Source of the DNA: Candidatus Gemmiger stercorigallinarum
GTDB lineage: Bacteria > Bacillota > Clostridia > Oscillospirales > Ruminococcaceae
Assembly (NCBI GenBank): GCA_019119495.1
Contig: DWWX01000037.1
Coordinates: 1 to 59,906, forward strand
DNA: 59,906 bases
Direction: 5' to 3'
Under the pieces are notes generated by a model that was not told where the DNA came from, searched no databases, and was given only the letters and a program-made list of their open reading frames with translations. Positions within the stretch are counted from its first letter, which is position 1. Each line of letters opens with the position of its first letter. Below, one piece after another: positions 27,970 to 36,593 of this stretch. Position numbers and translations under genes: made by a program.

Positions 27970-29187
27970 TCAGTCCCGCAGGCTCTTGTTGCCGTAATAG
28001 CGGGCGGTCTTGCGGTAGTAGTTCAGCTGGCTGCGGATGTACCACAAAAGTCGTTTGAGGGTGAGATCCTCTTTGCAGAACAGCTGATGGGCACATTTGC
28101 CGGCCTTTTTCAGCCGGGCGGCCTCGGCCAGCAGGGCCGGGTCCTTCAGGTATTTGCGGATGACGCCGTAGGGGGCGATCATCCACAGGCTCTCGGCGTC
28201 GGCCTCGGTGTAGCCGGTGTCCCTGTGCTCCAGCACATCCTCCACCAGCCATTTGGCCAGGTTATAGCCGCTGGCGGTGACATAGTAGCTGGAACGCCCC
28301 TGGCGGGGGTTCATCTCGAACAGTTTGTACTCGCCGGTGCGGGCGTCGTACTTCATATCAAAGTTGGCAAAGCCGACCCAGCCCACATCCTCCAAAAAGG
28401 CGCGCATCCGGGCCAGCAGCTCGCCGTCATGGATGGAGAGGATGGCCGCATAGTTGCCGATGCCTTCCGGGGTCTGCTCCTCCAAAAGCGGGCGGCCCAG
28501 CGCCATCAGGTGGACCTTGCGGTCCAGGCCGCAGTAGGCGTTGAGCACCCGCATGCAGTTGTCGTCGCCGGGGATGTACTCCTGCAAAATCAGCTCGTCC
28601 TGGTAGCTGCTGCCGTAGATGGCCGCGGTGATCGCGTCAAACTCCTGCCGGTTTTGGGCCAGAAAGACCTTTTTCTTGTGGGGGAAGCTGCAGTTCCAGT
28701 AAGCCGCCGAGTTGCTGGCCTTGATGATGCAGGGAAAATCAAAGGGCAGCGTGACGGTTTTGTAGTTTTCCGCAGTGCAGGTGGCGGTTTTGGGGTAAGA
28801 AAGCCCGTGAGCCGCGCAGGCGCGGTAAAAATTGTCTTTTATGTCAAGATCCAGCACCGTTTGCAGGTCCGGGCAGGCAAAATGGTAGTAGGGCGCCAGT
28901 TCCTCCCGGTGGCGGGCCAGCAGGATGGTATAGCCGTCGGCGCAGGAGACCAGCACCAGCGGTCTGGTCTGCCGCCTGGCAAAATCGACCAGGGTGCGGA
29001 CAAAGACCTCGTCCTCCTCCAGCCGGGGTTCCAGCACCGCAATTTTGACCAGTTTGCTGTTGGCGGTGGCCACCAGCGCGCCCTTGCACACCGCCGCGCT
29101 GGTGACGCCGTACTGCCCGTAAAAACTGCGCGCCATGCCGTAGACATTGGCGTCGCTGCCCAGAAGCACCGGGAGAAAATCCGTCAT
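27970..29187 (-). CDS. ATP-grasp ligase (D-aspartate ligase-like)
   Basis: A 405-aa ATP-grasp protein. N-terminal domain MTDFLPVLLGSDANVYGMAR; ATP-grasp part with FPCIIKASNSAAYW (nucleotide lysine), LILQEYIPGDD, and the metal-binding end FANFDMKYDARTG..LFEMNPRQGRSSYY. The style resembles carboxylate-amine ligases of the COG3919 kind, which include D-aspartate ligases that add a cross-bridge residue to peptidoglycan precursors; substrate assignment is inference. The start at 29187 lies near the predicted transcription start, under a TTGACA-N17-TAATAT promoter. It is followed by asnB. Confidence 0.75.
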   Translation of the reverse strand: MTDFLPVLLGSDANVYGMARSFYGQYGVTSAAVCKGALVATANSKLVKIAVLEPRLEEDEVFVRTLVDFARRQTRPLVLVSCADGYTILLARHREELAPYYHFACPDLQTVLDLDIKDNFYRACAAHGLSYPKTATCTAENYKTVTLPFDFPCIIKASNSAAYWNCSFPHKKKVFLAQNRQEFDAITAAIYGSSYQDELILQEYIPGDDNCMRVLNAYCGLDRKVHLMALGRPLLEEQTPEGIGNYAAILSIHDGELLARMRAFLEDVGWVGFANFDMKYDARTGEYKLFEMNPRQGRSSYYVTASGYNLAKWLVEDVLEHRDTGYTEADAESLWMIAPYGVIRKYLKDPALLAEAARLKKAGKCAHQLFCKEDLTLKRLLWYIRSQLNYYRKTARYYGNKSLRD

Positions 29188-29230
29188 TGCCCTGATCCCC
29201 TTTTTGCATCCATTCCGAAATATAGATATT

Positions 29231-29259
29231 ATATTACCGCCAAACGGGGGCGGTGTCAA
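29231..29259 (-). promoter_or_regulatory. Promoter of the ATP-grasp/asnB operon with an operator-like palindrome
   Basis: On the minus strand TTGACA (29259-29254), a 17-bp spacer and TAATAT (29236-29231). The spacer is itself an inverted repeat, CCGCC-N7-GGCGG, which could be a repressor or activator site. Confidence 0.75.
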
Positions 29260-29365
29260 TTCTTGGGCGCAGGGGGCTTATGCACACTGTACAAAAATAT
29301 TCTGTGCAATTTTGTCAAAAAGCCAGACAAAACGATCCAAAAGGCAGATTTTACAAGCCGGGCGC

Positions 29366-29394
29366 TTTTCAAGCCGGGATTTCCCGTGTATAAT
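29366..29394 (+). promoter_or_regulatory. Promoter of the second asnB/murE operon
   Basis: TTTTCA at 29366-29371, a 17-bp spacer, and TATAAT at 29389-29394 with an upstream TG (extended -10). Divergent from the ATP-grasp promoter about 110 bp away. Confidence 0.75.
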
Positions 29395-29471
29395 AACCAT
29401 ATCAAACAGACAGGGTACCGCGGGCACTGCATCCCCGCGGATACGGAGCCAGGAATAGAGGAACGCCAAGT

Positions 29472-31304
29472 ATGTGTGGAATCGCAGGCTTTGTCGGCGC
29501 GCGCGCCGATATGCAGGAAATTTTGCAGAAGATGACCGACCGCATCGCCCACCGCGGCCCGGACGGCGAGGGCCATTACATTGACGGCCCTGCGGCATTG
29601 GGCCACCGGCGGCTGTCCATCATCGACCTGGAGGGCGGCAGGCAGCCGATGTTCAACGAGGACGGCAGCCTGGCCGTGGTGTTCAACGGCGAGATCTACA
29701 ATTTCCAGCCGCTGCGCGAGGAGCTGATCGCCGCCGGGCACACCTTTGCCACCCGCTGCGACACCGAGGTTTTGCTGCACGGCTACGAGCAGTGGGGCCG
29801 GGAGCTTTTGACCCGGCTGCGGGGGATGTTCACCTTTGCCTTGTGGGACAAAGACAGCCAGACGCTGTTTTGCGCCCGTGACCATTTTGGCATCAAGCCG
29901 CTGTACTATTATATTGCGCCGGAAACCGGCACGCTTTTGTTCGGCAGCGAGATCAAGTGCTTTTTGGACCATCCGGAGTTCAAAAAGGAGCTGAACGCCG
30001 ACCAGCTGGAGTTGTATCTCTCCTACCAGTATTCGCCGGGAGAGGACACCTTTTTCAAAGGCGTGAAAAAGCTGCTGCCCGCCCACTGGCTGGAATGGAA
30101 GGACGGCAAGGTGGAGGTTGGCCGCTACTGGCAGCCGGCCTTTGCCCCCGACCACGGGCCTTCCCTTGCCGAATGGGAGGACGCCATCAGCGCCGCGATG
30201 GAGGAGAGCGTGGCCGCCCACAAGATCGCCGACGTGGAGGTGGGCAGCTTCCTTTCCTCCGGCGTGGACTCCAGCTATATGGCTGCGCTGGCCCATGTGG
30301 ACAAGACCTTCACGGTGGGCTTTGCCGACAAGCAGTACGACGAGACCGACTACGCCAGGGAGTTTTCCGAAAAGATCGGCGTCAAAAATTTTGCCTACCG
30401 CATCACGCCGGAGGAATACTGGGCAAACATCGGCAATATCCAGTACCATATGGACGAACCGCTGGCTGACGCAGCCTCGGCGGCGCTGTACTTCGTCAAC
30501 CGGGAGGCCGCCAGGCAGGTCAAGGTCTGCCTGTCCGGCGAGGGCGCCGACGAGTTTTTCGGCGGCTACAACATCTACAAGGAGCCTTTTACCGTCAGCT
30601 GGTACGACAAGCTGCCCCTGTGGCTGCGCCGGGCCATCGGCGCGGCGGCCGAGTGCCTGCCGCCGGTACACGGGGTCAACTTTCTGGTGCGGCGCGGCCG
30701 CCCGCTGGAGGAACGCTACATCGGCAACACCAACCTGATGGGCGAGCGCCGCAAGAAACAGCTTTTGAGGCAATACTCCGGCGCGGTCAAACCCACCGAC
30801 CTGTCCCGCCCGCTGTTTGAGCAGACCAAAGGCCAGGACCCGGTGACCCGGATGGAATACTGCGACTTGAACCTGTGGATGGTGGGCGACATCCTGCTGA
30901 AGGCCGACAAGATGAGCATGGCCAACAGCCTGGAGCTGCGGGTACCGTTTTTGGACCGTAAGGTGTTTGAGCTGGCCTGCCGCATCCCCACCGAGCACAA
31001 GGTCAACGCCGGCCAGACCAAGATCGCCATGCGCGGCGCGGCGGAAAAGACCATCCCCGCCCGCACCGCTGACAAGAAAAAGCTGGGCTTCCCGGTGCCG
31101 GTGCGCGCCTGGCTGCGGGACGAGACCTACGCCGCCCGCGTGCGGGAGGCTTTCAACGCGCCGGCGGCGGCAGAGTTCTTTAATGTGAAAGAGCTGAACC
31201 GGATGCTGGACCAGCACATGTCCGGCAAGCGGGACAACTGGCGGCAGATCTGGTGCGTGTTCATCTTCCTGATCTGGTACGATGAATATTTCGTCAAGCG
31301 GTAA
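29472..31304 (+). CDS. asnB: Asparagine synthase (glutamine-hydrolysing) family protein, second copy
   Basis: A 610-aa paralogue of the asnB at 26050-27930, with the same architecture: Cys2 in MCGIAGFVG, HRGPDGEG and FNGEIYNFQ in the glutaminase; LSSGVDSSYM and GEGADEFFGGYN in the synthetase. The two diverge most in the middle and C-terminal parts, so they may use different acceptors. Followed 21 bp later by a MurE-type ligase, it probably amidates a peptidoglycan precursor or simply makes asparagine; sequence alone does not decide. Confidence 0.92.
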   Translation: MCGIAGFVGARADMQEILQKMTDRIAHRGPDGEGHYIDGPAALGHRRLSIIDLEGGRQPMFNEDGSLAVVFNGEIYNFQPLREELIAAGHTFATRCDTEVLLHGYEQWGRELLTRLRGMFTFALWDKDSQTLFCARDHFGIKPLYYYIAPETGTLLFGSEIKCFLDHPEFKKELNADQLELYLSYQYSPGEDTFFKGVKKLLPAHWLEWKDGKVEVGRYWQPAFAPDHGPSLAEWEDAISAAMEESVAAHKIADVEVGSFLSSGVDSSYMAALAHVDKTFTVGFADKQYDETDYAREFSEKIGVKNFAYRITPEEYWANIGNIQYHMDEPLADAASAALYFVNREAARQVKVCLSGEGADEFFGGYNIYKEPFTVSWYDKLPLWLRRAIGAAAECLPPVHGVNFLVRRGRPLEERYIGNTNLMGERRKKQLLRQYSGAVKPTDLSRPLFEQTKGQDPVTRMEYCDLNLWMVGDILLKADKMSMANSLELRVPFLDRKVFELACRIPTEHKVNAGQTKIAMRGAAEKTIPARTADKKKLGFPVPVRAWLRDETYAARVREAFNAPAAAEFFNVKELNRMLDQHMSGKRDNWRQIWCVFIFLIWYDEYFVKR

Positions 31305-31325
31305 CAAGCAGTCGAGGTGAGAGCC

Positions 31326-32819
31326 ATGCTTCTGAAACAACTGGTCAGGGAGATCCCCTATACCCTGGTGCAGGGCAGCCTGAACACCGAGGTGACCGAT
31401 ATTTACTACGATTCCCGCAAGGTGCAGCCGGGCGGGCTGTTTGTCTGCATTGTGGGCACCCAGCGGGACAGCCATGACTATGCCGCCGACGTGGCGGCAA
31501 ACGGCGCAAAGACGCTGGTGATCCAGCACGAGCTGCCGCCGGAAACGCTGGCTGCCCTGGCGGGCGTGACCATTTTGCAGACGCCCAACACCCGGTACGC
31601 GCTGGCGCTTTTGTCCACCGCCTTTTTCGGCCGCCCCGCGCTGGAAATGACGATGATCGGCGTGACCGGCACCAAGGGCAAGACCACCACCACCCACATG
31701 ATCAAGGCGGTGCTGGAGGCCGGCGGCCACAAGGTGGGCATGATCGGCACAAACGGCGTCTACTATCCCAACCACCACTACGACCTGAACAACACCACCC
31801 CCGAAAGCTACGACCTGCAGCGCATTCTGCGCCAGCTGGCCGACGCAGGCTGCGACACCTGCGTGATGGAGGTGTCCAGCCAGGGGCTGATGATGGACCG
31901 GGTGGCGGGCATCCGCTACAAGGTGGGCGTGTTCACCAACCTGTACCCCGACCACATTGGCCCCGGCGAGCACCAGAGCTTTGAGGAGTACCGCGGCTGG
32001 AAGGGCCAGCTGTTCCGCCGGTGCGAGGTGGGCGTGGTGAACGCCGACGACGAGAACACCCCCGCCCTGCTGGAGGGCCACACCTGCCGGCTGGTGAGCT
32101 ACGGCATCCACAACCCCGACGCCGACTACCGCGCCGGGGAGGATTACCGGCTGCTGCGCAGCAAGAGGATGCTGGGGGTGGCCTTCCATGTGTCCGGCAA
32201 GGACGAGATGGACGTGGAGGTAAACATGCCGGGGCTGTTCAGCGTTTACAACGCGCTGGCCACCATCGCCGCCGCCAAGGAGCTGGGCGTGCCGGACAAA
32301 GCCATCCACGACGGGCTGGGCAGCACCATCGTCAAGGGCCGGGTGGAGCTGGTGCCCGTCAGCCACAAGTTCACCATCCTGCTGGACTACGCCCACAACG
32401 AGGCCGCCACCGAGAGCCTGATGGAAACGCTGCGCGCCTACCACCCTGCCCGGCTGGTGGTGGTGTTCGGCTGCGGCGGCAACCGCAGCAAGCTGCGCCG
32501 CTACGGCATGGGCGAGGTCTGCGCCAAGCTGGCGGATCTTTGCATCCTGACCGAGGACAACAACCGCTTTGAAAAGGTGGAGGACATTATCGCCGACATC
32601 AAGGTGGGTATGCAGAAGGGCAACCCCGACGCCAAGTATGTGGAGATCCCCGACCGGCTGGACGCGCTGCACTACGCCATCGACCATGCGCAGGAGGGCG
32701 ACATGATCGCCGTGATCGGCAAGGGCCACGAGGCTTACCGCGACCGCGAGGGCGTCAAGACGCCGTTTTTGGAGCGGGAGCTGATCGAGGAGTACGCGGC
32801 GGAAAAGGGCATTGAGTGA
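31326..32819 (+). CDS. murE: UDP-N-acetylmuramyl tripeptide synthase
   Basis: Mur ligase of 497 aa adding the third amino acid of the peptidoglycan stem. ATP loop GVTGTKGKTTTTHM (about 113-126), carbamylated-Lys region and DYAHNEAATESLMETL follow the Mur pattern. The specificity motif, usually DNPR for diaminopimelate, reads DNNR (TEDNNRFE), so meso-Dap is likely but not certain. The start ATG at 31326 has GAGGTG 6 nt upstream. It is co-transcribed with the asnB paralogue. It could be a second, specialised MurE. Confidence 0.9.
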   Translation: MLLKQLVREIPYTLVQGSLNTEVTDIYYDSRKVQPGGLFVCIVGTQRDSHDYAADVAANGAKTLVIQHELPPETLAALAGVTILQTPNTRYALALLSTAFFGRPALEMTMIGVTGTKGKTTTTHMIKAVLEAGGHKVGMIGTNGVYYPNHHYDLNNTTPESYDLQRILRQLADAGCDTCVMEVSSQGLMMDRVAGIRYKVGVFTNLYPDHIGPGEHQSFEEYRGWKGQLFRRCEVGVVNADDENTPALLEGHTCRLVSYGIHNPDADYRAGEDYRLLRSKRMLGVAFHVSGKDEMDVEVNMPGLFSVYNALATIAAAKELGVPDKAIHDGLGSTIVKGRVELVPVSHKFTILLDYAHNEAATESLMETLRAYHPARLVVVFGCGGNRSKLRRYGMGEVCAKLADLCILTEDNNRFEKVEDIIADIKVGMQKGNPDAKYVEIPDRLDALHYAIDHAQEGDMIAVIGKGHEAYRDREGVKTPFLERELIEEYAAEKGIE

Positions 32820-32854
32820 TTGCCGACACTCCGTCACAAAGCGCTTGATTTTAA

Positions 32855-32890
32855 GGGCGGTGCCATGGCGCACCGCCCCTCTTGTTTGCA
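32855..32890 (+). terminator. Terminator after murE
   Basis: GGGCGGTGC pairs with GCACCGCCC, followed by CTCTTGTTT. Confidence 0.75.
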
Positions 32891-32974
32891 GAGTTTTCGT
32901 TCTTTTTGCAACCTTTGCTGTAAAAACCGTACTTATGGGATGAAGGGTAACCGGTCAGGCAGGGAGGTGAAACG

Positions 32975-33532
32975 ATGGAGGACGAGCAGATCATTGCGCT
33001 GTATTTTTCCCGCGATGAACTGGCTATCCGGGAAACCGACGAAAAATACGGCAGACTGTGTTTCCAAATCGCAAACCACCTCCTGCAAAGCCGCCAGGAC
33101 TGTGAGGAATGTGTAAACGACGCCTACTTATGCCTTTGGAAGCAGATCCCGCCGCAGCACCCCCGATGCCTGATGGCATTTCTTGGCAAAATCACGCGGA
33201 ATCTGGCGCTGAAGCGGCTGGAATACGCCAGCGCGGCAAAGCGCAGCCCCGATGCCGTGATTTCCCTGTCCGAGCTGGAGGAAGTCCTGCCGGACCGGCA
33301 GCCGGCAGACTCTGCGGCCGATGATGCGTCCATCGGACGCCTGATCGATGCCTTTCTGCGGCAGCAGAAAGCGGACGTGCGCAATGTATTTCTGCGCAGA
33401 TACTGGTTTTTTGATTCTGTCAGCGAGATTGCCGCGCGGTATCATTTCAGTGAGAGCAAGGTAAAGTCCATCTTGTTCCGCACACGCAGCAAATTGCGGC
33501 AATACTTAAAGAAAGAAGGGGTGGATGTATGA
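32975..33532 (+). CDS. ECF-type RNA polymerase sigma factor
   Basis: A 185-aa sigma-70 family protein lacking region 3. Region 2 includes CEECVNDAYLCLWKQIPPQ. Region 4 is VRNVFLRRYWFFDSVSEIAARYHFSESKVKSI, with the helix-turn-helix. The ATG at 32975 has GGGAGGTG upstream. Its stop overlaps the next gene by 4 bp (ATGA), and that gene encodes a single-pass membrane protein, so a membrane-controlled sigma pair is likely. Confidence 0.92.
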   Translation: MEDEQIIALYFSRDELAIRETDEKYGRLCFQIANHLLQSRQDCEECVNDAYLCLWKQIPPQHPRCLMAFLGKITRNLALKRLEYASAAKRSPDAVISLSELEEVLPDRQPADSAADDASIGRLIDAFLRQQKADVRNVFLRRYWFFDSVSEIAARYHFSESKVKSILFRTRSKLRQYLKKEGVDV

Positions 33533-34185
33533 AAAACTCCCGAATCGCCCATGCGATGCAGTTTGTCGGCGATGACCTAATTGCCGAAGCATGTACCCAT
33601 ACCAGCCCCCGGCACAGCCGCCTGCTGCTGGCCGCTGCCTGTGCCGCGCTTGTCCTGCTGGGCGGAGTGAGCTGTGCGGTGTATCGCGCCTATTGGGGAG
33701 CAGGGTCCGCGGCGGGCATCCCGCCGGCAGACCTGACCAGACCGTTCGAGACCGGAAGTGAAGCAGTTGCTTCCGGCGAGGAGCCGCCGCCCCCTGCGGA
33801 AGAAGTCACGTATCCCAAAAGCAGCCTGATTGCCGATTACACCGATGTGTATGCCGTCGCGTCTGTCTGCGTGCCCATGGAGGAAGCAGAGATCCCTGCC
33901 ACCTATTTCAGTCCCAATTATATGGTTATTTTCACCCGGCCGGAGGAAGCCGGCTGGGTGCTGGCGGCCGGGGATTCCCTCAGCATCGAGTTTACCCTGG
34001 CCGAGGGCCAGACCTGCACGCTGGATCTGGGCTATATCCAGGACGGCGTGTATCACGACCTGTCCTCTGCCAGGGCGGCGGCCTTTTCGGATACCTTGAC
34101 CGCACCGGCGGACGGCACCTATTATTTCTGTGTCACAAACCGGACCAGCGAAAATGCTGTGATCCAAGGCGGTTCTATCCGCTGA
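33529..34185 (+). CDS. Membrane-anchored exported protein, partner of the ECF sigma factor
   Basis: A 218-aa protein. A cytoplasmic N-terminus of about 30 residues (MKNSRIAHAMQFVGDDLIAE) is followed by a single membrane helix LLLAAACAALVLLGGVSCAV (about 32-51), a Pro/Glu-rich linker, and an extracellular domain of about 120 residues rich in beta strands. Many clostridial ECF operons have a second gene of this shape (IDLIDLI..-type cytoplasmic head, helix, exported domain) that acts as anti-sigma factor. I see no zinc motif. Function as anti-sigma is inference from the 4-bp overlap and topology. Confidence 0.7.
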   Translation: MKNSRIAHAMQFVGDDLIAEACTHTSPRHSRLLLAAACAALVLLGGVSCAVYRAYWGAGSAAGIPPADLTRPFETGSEAVASGEEPPPPAEEVTYPKSSLIADYTDVYAVASVCVPMEEAEIPATYFSPNYMVIFTRPEEAGWVLAAGDSLSIEFTLAEGQTCTLDLGYIQDGVYHDLSSARAAAFSDTLTAPADGTYYFCVTNRTSENAVIQGGSIR

Positions 34186-34274
34186 CGCCAAACCGGAAGG
34201 TAAAACGCCGATCCCCGGTCCGAAATCTGTCAAATGACATCTTCTCAAAGCCATTTGAAACAGGAGGTTATTTT

Positions 34275-34859
34275 GTGCCGCATTCTCTGCCATCCATGAA
34301 ACGCGTGCTGGTCATTGGCTGCCCCGGCGCGGGCAAAAGCACCTTTGCCCGCTGGCTGCGGGATGCTACCGGGCTGCCGCTCTATTACCTGGACCGCATC
34401 TGGCACAGGCCGGACAAGACCAACATCCCCCGCGAGGAATTTGACGCCCGCGTGGCGGAGCTGACGGCGTGCGACCGCTGGATCATCGACGGCAACTACC
34501 TGCGCACACTGGAGCCGCGGCTGGCCCGGTGCGACACCGTCTTTTTCCTGGACCTGCCGGTGGAGGACTGCCTGGCCGGCGTGGCCGCCCGCCGCGGCCT
34601 GCCGCGGGAGGACATGCCCTGGGTGGAGGAGGAACCGGACGAGGAGTTTATCCAGTATATCCGGGATTTCCCCGCCGACCAGCTGCCGGAGATCCTCCGC
34701 CTTTTGGAGCAGTACCGCGCCGGGCGCAGGGTCATAACCTTCCACAGCCGGGCGGAGGCAGAGGCATTCCGGGCCGCGCAGTCCCCCGCCGGCCGGGCGG
34801 GAGATCAGCCGTTTGATCCTGCCGGGATGCTGGCCGGCAGAACCGTGCCAAAAAAGTAA
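34275..34859 (+). CDS. P-loop kinase, adenylate kinase/FlaR-like
   Basis: A 194-aa nucleotide-binding protein with Walker A VIGCPGAGKSTFARWL (residues 12-27) followed by the YYLDRIWHRPDKT motif seen in FlaR/'topology modulation' proteins and WIIDGNY. These are small kinases related to adenylate and shikimate kinases with unknown substrates. The start is GTG at 34275, with AGGAGG about 7 nt upstream; an internal ATG at 34296 is an alternative. The 3' end overlaps the convergent NUDIX gene by 55 bp. Confidence 0.82.
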   Translation: MPHSLPSMKRVLVIGCPGAGKSTFARWLRDATGLPLYYLDRIWHRPDKTNIPREEFDARVAELTACDRWIIDGNYLRTLEPRLARCDTVFFLDLPVEDCLAGVAARRGLPREDMPWVEEEPDEEFIQYIRDFPADQLPEILRLLEQYRAGRRVITFHSRAEAEAFRAAQSPAGRAGDQPFDPAGMLAGRTVPKK

Positions 34860-35338
34860 TCCAGCGTGGGGACCATGCGGCCCTGCCGCCACAGTTCCCG
34901 GATCTCGCCGGGCGTGCGCCAGCCTGCCTGGGCCACCTCGCCGGCGGCCGCCCGGTCAAGCCGGGGCGGGCCGTTATAGGCAAACAGCCAGACGTCCAGG
35001 ATGCTGTTGGCGCGCTGCCCCAAAACGGCATCCCGCGTGCGGGTGCACAGCAGGCCGCCGTGGCAGCCTGCCAGGTCAAGGCCCAGCTCCTCCCGTGTTT
35101 CCCGCAGGGCCGCCTGCGCGCCGGTCTCCCCCGCCAGCACCGCGCCGCCGACGCACTCCCACAGCAGCGGGAATGTGGGGCGGCTTGCCGCCCGCTGCGA
35201 GAGCAGGTAGCGCCCGTCGGCGCCGCGCAGCCAGACATGCACCGCCAAATGGTACGCATCCGGCGGCAGCGGCTGGCCGCGCAGATGCCGCACGCCGGTG
35301 GGCTGCCGGTCCCTGGTATACAGGTCCCACCATTCCAT
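34805..35338 (-). CDS. NUDIX hydrolase
   Basis: A 177-aa pyrophosphohydrolase. The Nudix box GGAVLAGETGAQAALRETRE then ELGL spans about residues 64-87 and keeps the G-x5-E-x7-REUxEExGU pattern. The N-terminal WWDLYTRDRQPTG matches the isopentenyl-diphosphate isomerase-like/Nudix subgroup common in Firmicutes. Substrate unknown. The ATG has AAAGGAGG upstream. Convergent with the P-loop kinase. Confidence 0.92.
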   Translation of the reverse strand: MEWWDLYTRDRQPTGVRHLRGQPLPPDAYHLAVHVWLRGADGRYLLSQRAASRPTFPLLWECVGGAVLAGETGAQAALRETREELGLDLAGCHGGLLCTRTRDAVLGQRANSILDVWLFAYNGPPRLDRAAAGEVAQAGWRTPGEIRELWRQGRMVPTLDYFFGTVLPASIPAGSNG

Positions 35339-35379
35339 CGGGTCTCGCCCTCCTTTCGGTTTTCGGCCTTAGGCAACAG

Positions 35380-35429
35380 GCAGCGCGCCGCCGCACCGGT
35401 CTGCGATACCGTGTGCGGCGGCGCGCTGC
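35380..35429. repeat. Large GC-rich inverted repeat between NUDIX and acyltransferase genes
   Basis: GCAGCGCGCCGCCGCAC (35380-35396) is the perfect complement of 35413-35429, with a 16-nt loop. There is no T run on either strand, so it is not a clear terminator; it may still end the minus-strand acyltransferase transcript or stabilise an RNA. Confidence 0.75.
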
Positions 35430-35467
35430 GCTTCTTACAGATTTGCCTACAGATCCCTTTTGCACGG

Positions 35468-36550
35468 TCAGCCGGCGGTCTCTCTGCCCCGTTTTGCCAG
35501 CCCCGGCAGCGCCTTGTACCACAGGTTGGCCGCAAAGCCGAACACCGCGGTCACAGGCTTTGCGCCGAACAGGCAGACGCAGCCGCCCGCCGCCAAAAAC
35601 ACCCAGCCGGCCACCGCCGGCACGCCCTTGCCGCCGGCCGCCTCGTAGCAGCCCAGCTCCACCAAAAAGGCGTACACCGGCATGTGCATGATGTAGATGG
35701 GCAGCGTCCGCTTGCCCAGCGACGCCAGGGCGCGCACATCGCCCAGCACCGCGATCAGCGCCAGCGCACTGGCCAGGCCGATCAGGTAGAACATGGCCCG
35801 GTCGGCAATGGTGTAGCCCGCGGTGTAGGCCACGTCGTTGAAGATGCGGGCGCCCTCGTACACCGGCTCCGGCGCGCGCAGGATGCTGACAAACCAAAAG
35901 CCGTACACCGCCGCAAAGGCAAGCCCCGGCAGCAGCCGCAGCGACGGCAGCCTGCGGGCGGCGCGGAACCAGCGGTCGATCTCGTCCCGGAACAGCACGC
36001 CCGCCGCAAAAAACGGGAAAAAGCCCAGCACACGGTTGAGCGACCAGGGCCACTCCACAAAGCCGGCGGCCAGCCCCGCGGCGGCAGCCGCCGCAAAGCC
36101 CGCCACCCTGCCGGGCAGGCCCAGTTTATCCCGCAGCAGCGCCAGCACGGGCACCGTCAGCTCCCAAAAGATCAGCGCGTAAAGATACCACATATGCCGC
36201 CAGGGCACCAGCAGCGCCGTCAGCGTGCCGCCGGCGGCGGCCAGGTCCTCGGTCAGCACCGCGGTGCGGAAGGGGATCAAAAGCGCCTGGCAGGCAAGGT
36301 AGAGCCAGACCTGCTGCAGGATCAGCTTTTTCCAGTTGAATTTGGCCACCAGGCCGCTGCACAGGCAGAACAGCGCCATGTGGAACAGATACATGCACTC
36401 AAAGGTGCCGTTGAACAGGGGCGACGTGCCCCGGTAATACTCCTCAAAATGGCCCCACACCACCAGGATGATGCCCAGCCCCTTCATCGCGTCCACATAG
36501 ACGCGGCGGGGCGGCTGGCCGGCGGCCGGGATGGTCTGTGTCTGCGGCAT
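35468..36550 (-). CDS. Acyltransferase family 3 membrane protein
   Basis: A 360-aa polytopic protein. It starts MPQTQTIPAAGQPPRRVYVD and continues AMKGLGIILVVWGHFEEYY, the family-3 first helix with its catalytic-type His in 'WGH'. About ten hydrophobic helices follow, including LYALIFWELTVPVLALL and YIMHMPVYAFLVELG. Such proteins O-acylate sugars of cell-surface polymers or small exported molecules. Start at 36550 with GGAAAGGAG upstream. It follows a NeuD-like transferase 44 bp upstream on the same strand, so the pair may act on the same surface glycan. Confidence 0.88.
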   Translation of the reverse strand: MPQTQTIPAAGQPPRRVYVDAMKGLGIILVVWGHFEEYYRGTSPLFNGTFECMYLFHMALFCLCSGLVAKFNWKKLILQQVWLYLACQALLIPFRTAVLTEDLAAAGGTLTALLVPWRHMWYLYALIFWELTVPVLALLRDKLGLPGRVAGFAAAAAAGLAAGFVEWPWSLNRVLGFFPFFAAGVLFRDEIDRWFRAARRLPSLRLLPGLAFAAVYGFWFVSILRAPEPVYEGARIFNDVAYTAGYTIADRAMFYLIGLASALALIAVLGDVRALASLGKRTLPIYIMHMPVYAFLVELGCYEAAGGKGVPAVAGWVFLAAGGCVCLFGAKPVTAVFGFAANLWYKALPGLAKRGRETAG

Positions 36551-36593
36551 ATCGGCTCCTTTCCATGCTGCTTTCGGAGTTTTTGCGTATCGG

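Noticed and set aside
25858-29535. 1225-codon plus-strand frame across asnB and the ATP-grasp gene
   Set aside because: Covers two minus-strand genes, a terminator and a promoter; no domain is recognisable.
26050-31304. Recent duplication of asnB
   Set aside because: The two copies share motifs but differ widely in sequence and are divergent in orientation; they are old paralogues, not a fresh repeat.
34805-34859. Frameshift or misassembly where the P-loop kinase and NUDIX genes overlap
   Set aside because: Both frames end cleanly with normal family lengths; a 55-bp convergent overlap is acceptable in compact genomes.
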